Origin: Coemansia sp. RSA 1804
Taxonomy: Eukaryota; Kickxellomycota; Kickxellomycetes; Kickxellales; Kickxellaceae
DNA length: 17,675 nucleotides
Direction of reading: 5' to 3'
NCBI GenBank assembly: GCA_027578815.1
Contig: JANBTH010000424.1
Location: forward strand, 1 to 17,675
The position numbers were made by a program, and so were the translations under genes. Below the pieces are notes generated by a model. That model saw only the letters and a program-made list of their open reading frames with translations. It was not told the DNA's origin and made no database searches. Within the stretch, counting starts at the first letter, position 1, and the number at the start of each line of letters is the position of its first letter. This document shows positions 7,795-16,801 of the stretch, one piece after another.

Positions 7795-9289
7795 ATGAAT
7801 GTAAGAAATCTTTCTGACTCTATCCTTGCCAACATATTTGGCTACGTGCTAAGCAACAGGGGAGTCCTGTATTCACCAGTCTACAACTTTAAGAGATGGA
7901 GGGTTGAACGTAGCCTATTGTCGGTTTGTAAAGCCTGGAGGAAAGTAGCTCTACCCATGGTTCATGAAAATGCATTTATATTGGCTGCCAGTACCGGTGT
8001 TCAGAGTAATGACGACGATGATAGAGAAACCGACAATCAAAGTGAAAGTATAGATGACAATGATTCCGATAACTATTCAGAAACCAGTGGGTGTGAAACT
8101 TGCTCGAGTTTCTACGAATCTAGCTACGGCGAAGGTACGTACTCAGAATATTCCCGTAAGCAAATGAGGCTAAAAGCCGAGGACTTTGCCGCAACATCAA
8201 GCATGGATGTAATTGGTGGCCATATGGATAATCCATACCCAAGACATATTGATATAATTATCGATATACGTCATAATCCGGTAACAGGAATTAAAAAGGT
8301 TTTAGAAAAAGCACGCACTCACTCTAAATTCCTTGAAAAGGTTGAAACAATGGAGCTGTTCTTCTATTCGGAATATATTGCAAATGAACTGTTCAAACTG
8401 CCAACAGATATTGAAGAGGCTCAAGAAATGGGCATTGAATTGGCACAGATTATTCCATCTATCAAGTCTATTAAATGGCACAAGTCTAGTGGTTACGAGC
8501 ATGCACTACTTGGGTTTGTAAAATGTATGGTAAAGGGCTATGCACATCAACTGACTGAGTTTGTGCTTCCTCAGACCACACTTGATAATGTGGAAAATCT
8601 GTCTGATAAGTTGGAGTCTATCTGCATGTACAATAATGTTGACATTTCAAGAAACGTGCCACGCATTCCTGCAAAGAACATAAAAGATTTAAACATAGGG
8701 TATAAACTTTGGAATTTTGATTGGAGTGCTTTTATTAGTAATAGCAGCAACAGCAGTCCAAAGACGCTTGTTTTTGAGAATCTGAAAAGCTTGCAATTAC
8801 GCATTGAAAAAAGATTTCAATTTCTACGACGAATGTGAGACGTTGGCATATGATAAACACGTATATAATTACAAGGTGGTAGCACCGAATCTCGACAACA
8901 TAACAATTCGCATCTGTCCATCAACTCTCCTGTTTATTGCGTCAATCGAAGAACCATTAGTTATCAAGAATATTAATTTTGAAATTCAGACATCAGTGTT
9001 TAGTTTCAAGAATTTTAACCTGGAAAGTGCTAGAAAGGTGCTAGCAGAATACGGAAATAAAGATGAATTCAATGCTTTTTACGGCGGCTCAAGTTCATTT
9101 ATTCATGAATTGTTAAATGTCCAGTTCTTAGCAGAATACTCAAATGCCGTTATTGGGCACAGCTACTACCCATCAGATGTCATGGAAAGTAGCTGGAAGT
9201 ATCTGGATCAAGTAAAGTTTGAGAATCCGCTTGAGAAAAGCCAATTGGAGCTTCTGGTAGCTAGATATCCAAATTTGAAGGTGCTTTGA
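7795..9289 (+). pseudogene. F-box protein, copy 2, interrupted by a one-base frameshift
   Basis: This is a paralog of the preceding gene. Frame 1 runs from the ATG at 7795 to a stop at 8838. Homology to copy 1 then continues in another frame from about 8806 to TGA at 9287-9289. The break falls in a run of six A (8807-8812); copy 1 has five A at the matching place (6861-6865). With five, the two halves would align to copy 1 without a gap at ~497 residues in total. The F-box-like start is NLSDSILANIFGYVL plus LLSVCKAWRKVAL. Relative to copy 1 it carries an extra acidic Ser/Asp/Glu-rich segment at about residues 70-122. The C-terminus LELLVARYPNLKVL mirrors copy 1. The rest of both halves is well preserved. 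This may be a young pseudogene, a sequencing error in the homopolymer, or a site of transcriptional slippage. Confidence 0.75.
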
Positions 9290-9599
9290 GAGGAAAATTT
9301 TCTTTTATTTAGCCATAACAGATCTTTTTTAAGCTGAAGTGAATAACAAATACATCATACCTCTGGCTGACCAAAGTATATTCCTTTATATACTGGAAGG
9401 AAAGCTGGCGAATGTCGAACTATAATAAAGAAAGGAATGCCTTGTGAGCCATGGCCAAATATTTATAGATTTCTAATTCTGATATTGCTTTTCAATGAAT
9501 ATGAGGTTGTTTTGAGGTGTTATTAAAAATTAATGCCATTTAAACCAAAAAAGTAAATATTTTATTCCATAGAAGAGACAACAGATAAACAAATGCATG
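9290..9599. other. convergent intergenic region
   Basis: About 310 A+T-rich bases lie between the 3' ends of F-box copy 2 (plus) and the mitochondrial membrane protein gene (minus). AATAAA occurs on the plus strand at 9424-9429, and a minus-strand signal is listed separately. No reading frame or RNA gene is apparent. Confidence 0.5.
9561..9566 (-). terminator. candidate polyadenylation signal of the mitochondrial membrane protein gene
   Basis: Minus-strand AATAAA lies about 34 bases past the stop codon, at a suitable distance for cleavage and polyadenylation. Support is limited to the hexamer and its position. Confidence 0.4.
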
Positions 9600-10505
9600 C
9601 TAGCTATCTATCTTATTTTTTGGAGGCTTATTCCGTTTTACAATCTTCGTCAGAGTTATCTTATTTCGAATGATACTGTCCATCAATTTGATATCGGAAT
9701 GATAGATTGGGATCTTCGTTGATATTCTCATCACCTGGGGTCCTTTCGGGGTATCGCAAATCCATGCCAAGCTAAACTTGCGAATCTTGCCGGGCTTGAG
9801 GTCCCGAACAAAGACCTTGTACACTGGATCCGTAGCAAAGAAATTATACTTTTGGATCTCCAGGGGAGTTTCTCTAAGCACCGGATACTCCAAATGAGGG
9901 TCGCCAAACTTTGAAGGATTCCGCATAATACTAAGCTGCTTTGTAGAAAGCTTCCCTATGATGCGAATGGTGCGAACATGGTTATGGTACATTATCTGAA
10001 CGCAAGCCATTGGTATAAACCCACCAAGACAGATGGCTGAGGCCACCAAGAGGGTGTACATGTCCTCGTGATACACCCACGTAGCTAGCATCGCTGCACA
10101 AAGAATGTTGACAGCAAAGAACCGTCGAATCCATTTGATCTGAACCAGCAGCGGCATGTCGTACATGGGGTGCTTGATCCTATCGTCAACCTGCGATATA
10201 TCCCTGGGCGTTCTGTTTATAACAGGCTTAGGCAGACCTTGGCTTACGCGACATGTGTGGAAATTGCGTGCCAGCCTTAGACATAATATTCCTGTAGTGA
10301 TCCTGGCATTGCCTTTAATATTGTTCAGTTGCATGGGCGTGAATGATATGGCGTTTATATAAAAACGCTGCTGCTGGGGACGCCCAATATTTGCTGTGTG
10401 GCTGTTTAAAAGAGACTGGAAGGACAAAGGCAGGCTAGCGGTGCGTAAACCTCTACCGCCTGCTATGGTCTTTCCAGAAAACTGGATTACACGAAACAGC
10501 GACAT
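9600..10505 (-). CDS. mitochondrial two-helix membrane protein, TMEM70/TMEM186-like
   Basis: The product is 301 residues and single-exon, with its start at the ATG at 10505-10503. The first ~100 residues are rich in Arg, Ser, Gln and Asn and poor in acidic residues, as expected of a long mitochondrial presequence. Two hydrophobic helices follow, at about residues 125-145 and 150-172, joined by a tight turn containing HED. A conserved-looking soluble domain (about 175-290) follows, and the tail is strongly basic (KIVKRNKPPKNK). Presequence, helical hairpin and matrix domain match the layout of the TMEM70/TMEM186/TMEM223 family of inner-membrane proteins, which act in ATP synthase or complex I assembly. 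The assignment rests on architecture, not recognised residues, so the exact member is uncertain. The gene is divergent from the peptidase gene across 686 bases and convergent with F-box copy 2. Confidence 0.6.
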   Translation of the reverse strand: MSLFRVIQFSGKTIAGGRGLRTASLPLSFQSLLNSHTANIGRPQQQRFYINAISFTPMQLNNIKGNARITTGILCLRLARNFHTCRVSQGLPKPVINRTPRDISQVDDRIKHPMYDMPLLVQIKWIRRFFAVNILCAAMLATWVYHEDMYTLLVASAICLGGFIPMACVQIMYHNHVRTIRIIGKLSTKQLSIMRNPSKFGDPHLEYPVLRETPLEIQKYNFFATDPVYKVFVRDLKPGKIRKFSLAWICDTPKGPQVMRISTKIPIYHSDIKLMDSIIRNKITLTKIVKRNKPPKNKIDS

Positions 10506-11191
10506 TTTGAAGAAAAGAAAAGAGTAATTAAAAATACGAATGAGAAATAGACCTAGAAAGAAAAACCAGCATGCCTAAATAAGGAGAGAAGCAGCAACAA
10601 ACAAGAACGAAAAGATAAGCATAATTTTTTTTACCTTTTGATCCCGCAATAACAAGAATGAGGTGTGAGTGAAGGAGAGGATTGTCTTTAATCTAGTCTT
10701 TTAGATCGTTTGATCAAATCTGTCACTGATGTTGACTTCAAATTGCAAAGGACATTACATATATGTTACTGAGCAACAAAAGACTCCATGTGCAATGCAG
10801 AAAGCAGCAATTAATGCCCTTTTGGAACGCTGAACAAAGCAAAGCAAAAAAGACTGGGTAAAGGACAAAAGAAGCAGTGTCCAAATGCAAAAGACACGCT
10901 CTTTACGGTATTAGGTCTTTAAGCTTTTCACTCATTGCTTTATCATAGAATTTAAACAGAATACATACGAGTCAAATAAGCAAAAAAAAAACAAATAGCT
11001 TGGTTTCCCTGTTGCATATAAACAATGGTGACTGGGATATATTGTATTGTTACAGTTGTTTATCCCGTTATTTCTCTATTTAAAATATTATATTGTATGT
11101 CACTTGTTATCCGCAACACTTATCAAAGCAAACATAATACAACCCTGCACTTTTACTGGAACATTTAGCACTTGGAATCTGCTCTTCAAGA
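10506..11191. promoter_or_regulatory. divergent intergenic region (mitochondrial protein / S28 peptidase)
   Basis: These 686 non-coding bases separate two divergent genes and should carry both promoters. The stretch is A+T-rich with short purine-rich runs on the plus strand (about 10600-10700 and 10840-10870) and a run of nine A at 10982-10990. A perfect TTTGATCAAA palindrome lies at 10709-10718. I found no tRNA-like fold and no credible coding frame. Confidence 0.45.
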
Positions 11192-12784
11192 ATGAATACC
11201 TTGTTAACAGCATTGCATGTGCTAGCTATTCTAATTTTGCTTGCATCAGTAGGCGTTGCGGCACAGCAGGCTGTAGCCACAACCGACGGAGCACAAGCAT
11301 CAAGCGACAATTCCTCTTCTTCTTCTTCTTCTTTTTGGTGTACGCAACCAGTTGACCACTTTGACCAAACCAATACACAACAATGGAAACAACAGTATAT
11401 GGTAAACGCCACGTTCTACAGGACCGGTGGACCAATATACATGTCAACGGCAGGCGAGACACCTTTGACAAGAAACGATGTAGACAACACGTATGCGACT
11501 GAATTGGCCGCAGCCACTGGTGGAATGGTGGTATCCGTGGAGCATAGGTTCTACGGCCAATCTAACCCGCTTCCAGATCTCTCTGGCAACAGTCTCAAGT
11601 ATTTGACAGTTGATAATGTCTTGGAGGACTTTGCATCGGTCGTCAGAGCAATCAAAGCTAACGAGACAGCAACAAACTCTACGGTAATTGGTCTCCCAGT
11701 TTCTGTGGCCTCAGAGTCGCCAGTAATATTTGTGGGCGGATCGTATCCTGGTGCAGTGGCAGCATGGATGCGTGCAAAGTATCCCGACCTAGTGGCAGGC
11801 GCATGGTCGTCGGCGGCGGCAGTGTACGGGCGGTTGGAGAACTACCAGTTTGACCAAGGGTTTGGTCGACACTTGAAGACAGCAATGGTAGCAGGCGGTG
11901 GTGGCAGTGGGTGCGCAGAGTGCTTTGCCCAGGCAGTTGCCGATCTCGACCAGATCCTGCTCTCTGGCGATGCAGCCAGAATTGCAGCCGTTCAGGAGAG
12001 ACTAGGAATTCCTTTACTGGGTACAAGTGATCTCGCCAACATACTAACCGTGCTGGCAACAATAGGGGCGCTCCAACCGGTCACAACAGTGAGCGACCCA
12101 GTGTACTCTACGGTGTGCGTGTACTTTGAAAAAGGCTTAAACCAAACAACTGACACTAAGGGCTCTGGGTACAGCGCGTGTCTGAACTCGTATATTGCAA
12201 TGATTAATGGACTCGTAGCGCAGTCGGGCCTCACGCCGCCAATGTTGGTGGCCCTGGGTAACAGCAGCTTAGCAGTGGACAACACTGCGTTAAATCAGCC
12301 GCAGCGTGTCTGGTACTACCAGATGTGCACTTGGTTCGGGATGTGGCAGGTAGCCCCGCCACTCATGAGCAATAGTAGCAGTTCGGGTCTGGTTGGATAC
12401 CGGTCGCAACTACTCGATCTAGACTACTTTCAATCAAGCTGTCCCAAAAAGTTTGGCGCACAAGCAAAGGACCCAGCAGACGTGGATTCTTTCAATGCCA
12501 AATGGTTCGAGATCCTTCGTAACACATCCAACGTGCTCTATACCTCAGGATCTCTTGATCCATGGCGCGACTCAACTGTGGACACGAGTTGGGGCAATTT
12601 GGTGGATCCTCCAGGCGCATCGGTGGTGCTTACTATCGACGGTGCTACGCATGCGCAGGATCTGCAACCATCCCGGAGCACTGATCTCCTTTCCGTAAAG
12701 CAGGCGCGCATGCTGGGCAAGCGGCTGGTGAAACAGTGGGTCCGCCAAGCAAGAAGAGATTCACGGCACAGATACAATTGCTAG
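11192..12784 (+). CDS. secreted serine carboxypeptidase, peptidase family S28
   Basis: The product is 530 residues and single-exon. S28 enzymes (lysosomal Pro-X carboxypeptidase, DPP2 and fungal secreted homologs) cleave at proline in peptides. Residues 1-24 are a signal peptide. A Ser-rich spacer encoded by a TCT/TTC microsatellite follows, and the mature fold starts near FWCTQPVDHFD (48-58). Also visible are VEHRFYGQSNPLPDLS (116-131), a family hallmark, and the nucleophile elbow GGSYPGAVAAW with Ser184. The catalytic Asp456 is in SGSLDPW and the catalytic His487 in GATHAQDL, so the triad is complete. Several N-glycosylation sequons (for example N72, N157, N162, N316, N444) fit the secretory route. 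The protein is soluble, with no other membrane helix. It probably acts extracellularly or in the vacuole. The gene converges on COQ1 with only 117 bases between the stops. Confidence 0.93.
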   Translation: MNTLLTALHVLAILILLASVGVAAQQAVATTDGAQASSDNSSSSSSSFWCTQPVDHFDQTNTQQWKQQYMVNATFYRTGGPIYMSTAGETPLTRNDVDNTYATELAAATGGMVVSVEHRFYGQSNPLPDLSGNSLKYLTVDNVLEDFASVVRAIKANETATNSTVIGLPVSVASESPVIFVGGSYPGAVAAWMRAKYPDLVAGAWSSAAAVYGRLENYQFDQGFGRHLKTAMVAGGGGSGCAECFAQAVADLDQILLSGDAARIAAVQERLGIPLLGTSDLANILTVLATIGALQPVTTVSDPVYSTVCVYFEKGLNQTTDTKGSGYSACLNSYIAMINGLVAQSGLTPPMLVALGNSSLAVDNTALNQPQRVWYYQMCTWFGMWQVAPPLMSNSSSSGLVGYRSQLLDLDYFQSSCPKKFGAQAKDPADVDSFNAKWFEILRNTSNVLYTSGSLDPWRDSTVDTSWGNLVDPPGASVVLTIDGATHAQDLQPSRSTDLLSVKQARMLGKRLVKQWVRQARRDSRHRYNC

Positions 12785-12901
12785 CCAACTCATTCTTACT
12801 GCCCAGCTTGGTATGAAAGAGAGCTTTTCATACATTTGTAGTTTGTTTATGTATAGTGGTTTAAAGAGAATATAAATGAACAGAGCTGAATAAGGATTGC
12901 T
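12785..12901. terminator. shared 3' region of convergent genes, with a perfect hairpin
   Basis: This 117-base spacer lies between the stops of the peptidase gene (plus) and COQ1 (minus). An inverted repeat, GTATGAAA at 12811-12818 and TTTCATAC at 12826-12833, has 8-bp perfect arms and a 7-base loop. It may help 3'-end formation, since both transcripts must end within a very short space. A terminator role is inferred only from position and symmetry. Confidence 0.35.
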
Positions 12902-14452
12902 TTACTTTTTGCGGGTGAGCACAGAGTGCGCAACAGATTCCAGCGCATCTCTCGCCGACGACGGGGGCAAAATCATAAGGGCCTCTATTGCATGGTCAAC
13001 GTACCGCTGAGCAAGCGCCCTTGTGCGCGCAATAGCTCCATCGCTCGCATGCACCAGCTCCCAGGCCTTTGCCGCATCACCCTCGTATGCAAACTTGCGC
13101 GCAACAAGCGGACCGAGCTCGGGAAATTGCTGCCACGCATAGAGCACGGGAGCAGTGGCCAAGCCGAGCTCCAGATCCGCACCCACGGGCTTGCCGAGCT
13201 GCGCCGTCGACGTGGCAGTAAAATCCAACAGATCATCAATCAACTGGAACGCAATGCCTAGCTGCCGTCCATAGATATACGTGGCCTCCACGACGTCGTC
13301 GGTCGCGTTACTCAGTATAGCAGACGACCGACAGCTCTTGGCAATAAGACTGCCGGTCTTCAAATACGTTTTCTCCAGATAGTAGGAAAACGCATTCTCG
13401 TCAGGACGAGCCATAGGAGCATCGCCATTGTCCTCATCTTCTAGGTTCTTCAACTGCTTAAACTCGCCATCCACCAGATCGCACAGCACACTAGCCATGA
13501 TCTCGATCACCTCGGGGTCACGCAACCGTGCAAGAGCCATTGATGCACGAGCAAGAAGAAAATCGCCTGCAAAGATGGCCATCTTGTTTCCAAACCGCTG
13601 GTGTATCGCAGGCATTCCGCGACGCGTCTCAGCGTGGTCGATAACGTCGTCATGGAGAAGCGAGGACGTGTGGATCATCTCCGTGATCTCTGCAAGTCTT
13701 CGATGCGTGGGCAAGATCGTCATTCCTTCCTTTACAAATGGTGTATACGGCCGACCGCCGTGCGCAGCGCTGGTTGCGTTCTGTATCAGTTGGTTGACAT
13801 GTCGTGACTCTAGGTCGCTCTGGATGTTCTGTGACGCCGTACGGTCCATCAACGAGTAATCGATGCGCTCAGACTCTGTTGGTCCCACCATGGCCGATGA
13901 CTTGCCTTGCCGCTTAGTTGCTGTGCTGGTAGCCTGCGCGACGAGCATTACGAGTAGCGGACGAATATGTTTGCCGCTAGCCGAAAAGTAGTATCTCGAC
14001 ACAGTGTTGAGCATCGGGTGTCCACTCTCCAGCAGTCGGGCCAAGTTATCAGTAATAAACGAGAGCTCTGATCCAACAAGTTCCTTTGGATCAACCAGGC
14101 TCTTTGTCTTTTCGTCCGTTCCAACCACCCGCGACGCCCTATCCAGCGCACCCGTCCAGTCATGCCGCACGCCCATGTCCTTCTGCTGCTGTGTATTAGT
14201 GTGTGCGGCAGCTACATCTACTGCCTGCACGCCCGATGCCACGATCCGCCGTTCCAGCAACGTTGCCACGTCCTGGGATCTAGGTCCAGCTATTGGCGCC
14301 CGCACCCCTGTTGTCGCGCTCTCCAGCATATGTGCCACCTTGGCTGTTCCCACCGCAAACTGTCCAAGCGGCCTGGTCTCTGACGGCTTGCGCACAATGC
14401 TGCGCACAAACGCCCCTAGTTGCGCAAGCGTTCCCCGCGCATTTGTGGCCAT
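12902..14452 (-). CDS. COQ1: mitochondrial long-chain polyprenyl diphosphate synthase (COQ1 type)
   Basis: The enzyme elongates FPP/GGPP with isopentenyl diphosphate to make the ubiquinone side chain. From the ATG at 14452-14450 the product is 516 residues. The Arg-rich N-terminus MATNARGTLAQLGAFVRSIV looks like a mitochondrial targeting peptide. GKHIRPLLVML is at 160-170, the first aspartate-rich motif LLHDDVIDHAETRRG at 265-279 (D268, D269, D272), FAGDFLL at 294-300, and the second aspartate motif QLIDDLLDF at 403-411 (D406, D407, D410). The residues just before the first motif are small, which fits a long product. About 75 residues of low-complexity sequence separate the GKHIRP motif from ILPTHRRLAEI; I recall shorter insertions there in fungal COQ1. 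The frame is open for 64 more codons upstream to an ATG at 14644. The start at 14452 was chosen because it begins directly with the targeting peptide. Chain length cannot be read from sequence. Confidence 0.92.
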   Translation of the reverse strand: MATNARGTLAQLGAFVRSIVRKPSETRPLGQFAVGTAKVAHMLESATTGVRAPIAGPRSQDVATLLERRIVASGVQAVDVAAAHTNTQQQKDMGVRHDWTGALDRASRVVGTDEKTKSLVDPKELVGSELSFITDNLARLLESGHPMLNTVSRYYFSASGKHIRPLLVMLVAQATSTATKRQGKSSAMVGPTESERIDYSLMDRTASQNIQSDLESRHVNQLIQNATSAAHGGRPYTPFVKEGMTILPTHRRLAEITEMIHTSSLLHDDVIDHAETRRGMPAIHQRFGNKMAIFAGDFLLARASMALARLRDPEVIEIMASVLCDLVDGEFKQLKNLEDEDNGDAPMARPDENAFSYYLEKTYLKTGSLIAKSCRSSAILSNATDDVVEATYIYGRQLGIAFQLIDDLLDFTATSTAQLGKPVGADLELGLATAPVLYAWQQFPELGPLVARKFAYEGDAAKAWELVHASDGAIARTRALAQRYVDHAIEALMILPPSSARDALESVAHSVLTRKK

Positions 14453-15034
14453 TTTGTGGAATCCTTCAAATGAAACTACGTATATTCCTCCGAATAGTGC
14501 TATTCTATGAAGACTAGCAAATGGGGTTATAATTGGATTTGTGGCTGTGCTTGCAACAAGATAACGAAAAAGAAAAAAGAAAAAAGGAAAGGAAATAGTG
14601 TCTAGATAACAAAAAAAGGTTAAAGCGTGGGCTGTGAGAATCAAGATAAACTTTTTTAGCTGACTTTTTTTATCGTAAGGAACAGAAGCTGCATTGATTT
14701 CATTCTTTTTCTTCTAATCTTAGATCAGCTGAGAATCTCGACGGATATTGTGGGGAAATGTGAATAAAGAAAAAGGGGGATTAGGGGATGGATAGAGAGA
14801 ATTTATTGCACATGTCAACATTCCCTCATATCATATCATAATGAGCATCAAATGTTAGTATTCCATCAAACATTCGTACTGATCTCTCTAGGACACCTAC
14901 TACCTTCTCTTGTCTAATCGACTCGCTAGCGTTCTCGCAGTATTTGAAATAGGGTCATTCATTTTTCTCTTCTTTCCAAAGCGCAGAATGCTCAACTAAA
15001 AAAGTATAAACTTTATTGTTTCATAATATACAAT
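14453..15034. promoter_or_regulatory. COQ1 upstream region and 3' flank of the kinase pseudogene
   Basis: About 580 bases lie between two minus-strand loci. The part nearest COQ1 (to 14644) is open in the COQ1 frame but is very pyrimidine-rich on the coding strand, which suggests a 5' leader or promoter. The remainder is A+T-rich with no credible gene. Confidence 0.45.
15012..15017 (-). terminator. candidate polyadenylation signal of the kinase locus
   Basis: Minus-strand AATAAA lies 18 bases past the final stop codon of the kinase pseudogene. It suggests that the 3' end of the original gene is still present. Confidence 0.4.
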
Positions 15035-16801
15035 TCAAGAAGAAACATGTATTTGTTTATTGGACCTCCGAAGAGTCATTGTGCGTTCGGAATACCCCTC
15101 TAGAACCTGAAGCAACAATGCCATTAGCTCGCGTTTCTTTCCTATGCGAGTTTCAAAGGGGTCTATTCTGATATTTCTCACACCTTGGCTTGCAGACTTT
15201 TCCAGTGCACCATGGAACTCGACGCCAAGGTCGGGGTTTGAAATCAGCTTGGAACGAAGCACGTGCACCAGACATTTTAGATGCCCAACCATTGGAAGGC
15301 CCTGTAGGAATTGGTCAGTGAGATCATGAAAGAAATTCTCGGTTTCCAGAAACACTCGCTTCAACCATGCAATTTTATCTAGTGAGCCCTCGCACCATGT
15401 CCTGATTATCAGCTCATCAAGGGCTGCTGGGTCGGGTGCCTGGTGCTTGTTAAACCCGTATGTTCCGATCCAGCACATCAGGTAAAGCGCTGATTCTCAG
15501 TCGTCAAGACCTGTAACCCATTGGATGTTTCCGGCCAGGTTGTTGATACCCATAAATGGCAGAGTTCCTGACCGGTCTAGATGGCGCGTGATTTTCGGGA
15601 CCGAGACATCGACTGCGTGATCAAAGTCGATCAACAGACCTCGAACATCCTTTCCGCCATCTATCTCGTAAAAAAGCACGTTGTTTGACGAGATATCCCG
15701 GTGCAGGATTCCGGCATCCCAGCGAATCCTGCTGTGCACACGCATAACGTCAGCCATGACCTTGATGAGCTTCAGCAGGCAATTCAGATGGCGCAAAGGC
15801 TTGCCAACAGGCGTCGTCGCGATTCGCTTGTGAGCACGAAACAGAACTAGACGTGGGTCCTCCTTCGTGCTACCGCTACCGAGGTTATCCATAGATGCTG
15901 CAACAGCGTGGAATATGCCGCCGAGAATGCTTGCTGTTGTGTCCTCAACTGCACCTCTGCCATCGCCAGATCGGTCGAATTGGACTCGGCCACCGGCTAC
16001 AATAGTCGGGTAGCATCCGTCTGCCTCCCGAACGTTGACAAGCTTGTCACGAATCTTGCGGAGGTGCCGCGTCTTGTCGCGCATGTCATCGCCAGAATCA
16101 AGGGTTGACTTAATCCACGAGTCCTTAATGACATAGCTGCAGTTTTCGGCAGCAATGTCTTCTGTGCATAAAGGATTTATATCCATTGCTAGAAAACTGC
16201 GCGTATGACGTCCAAACAGATGTTTGGCTGCTACAATGGTGCTTTGCGTGTAGAATAACTTAGAATCCGCCGTTGGCGTCTGTTTTCCTCCGTCATTCTC
16301 TTGCAGCGACGGGACCTCAATCTGCCAACACTTTAGCTCCGACAGCCATGTCATTGTCGGGTTATATTCAAAACAATATTTCTTGCAGAATGACTAGTAG
16401 ACGAGGAGTTGGATGAATTTGGCGCGACCCTCCTTTTCTGAGAGCCTCATATCTCGAGACACAAGCAGGTGGTCGTTACCAAAGCTTCACACGCGAACAG
16501 CATTGCCACACAGCGTCAGCCCTCAAATATGCCGTATGTTCCACTGCATAATATATGCTTCACACATGTATATGAGGAGCTGAGTGCAGGCATTCCGGAC
16601 TTCTAACTCGCAGTTTGTATTTTTGGCCTCGACCATCATAAACATCTTTTTGTATCGCGGTTTTGACAATTTCTGCGTTGCAGTTAGCTTGCTGTCCGGA
16701 CCAATAGGCACGCACTCGATAAAGATATTAAGACAATAACTCTGCTCAGCGCCCTCCACCTTGACGTCGTGCTTATCGAATGCCTCGACGGTACATATCA
16801 A
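15035..16801 (-). pseudogene. fungal-type (FunK1) protein kinase, 5'-truncated, four in-frame stops
   Basis: One minus-strand frame covers 589 codons from 16801 down to a final TGA at 15037-15035. It is recognisable throughout as a FunK1 kinase, a fungal-specific protein kinase-like family. The N-terminal block includes FMMVEAKNTN. GLTLCGNAVRV is near 16520, WLSELKCWQIEVP near 16340, and the catalytic loop HRDISSNNVLF near 15700. The metal-binding segment LLIDFDHA (DFD in place of DFG) is near 15630, SGTLPFMGINNL near 15550, and ESALYLMCWIGTYG near 15480. Four stops interrupt it: TGA 16523-16525, TGA 16487-16489, TAG 16394-16396 and TGA 15497-15499. No frameshift is needed, and catalytic residues remain. 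Upstream of 16801 the frame meets a TAA (16811-16813) and A+T-rich DNA, so the expected N-terminal part is missing. It is most likely a fairly recent pseudogene. Confidence 0.85.

Noticed and set aside
8795..8838. Programmed -1 ribosomal frameshift at the A-run in F-box copy 2
   Set aside because: Going from the first frame to the second requires skipping one base forward. A -1 slip leads to the wrong frame, and copy 1 shows the ancestral run simply had one A fewer.
10709..10718. TTTGATCAAA palindrome as an operator-like site
   Set aside because: A single 10-base palindrome in A+T-rich intergenic DNA is expected by chance, and no second copy or known factor site supports it.
15497..16525. 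TGA/TAG read as tryptophan through a variant genetic code
   Set aside because: Other genes in the window end naturally at TGA (CFD1, F-box copy 2) and TAG (the mini-exon gene, F-box copy 1, the mitochondrial membrane protein, the peptidase), so both codons act as stops in this genome. A mitochondrial code is excluded because the genes are nuclear and TAG is also involved.
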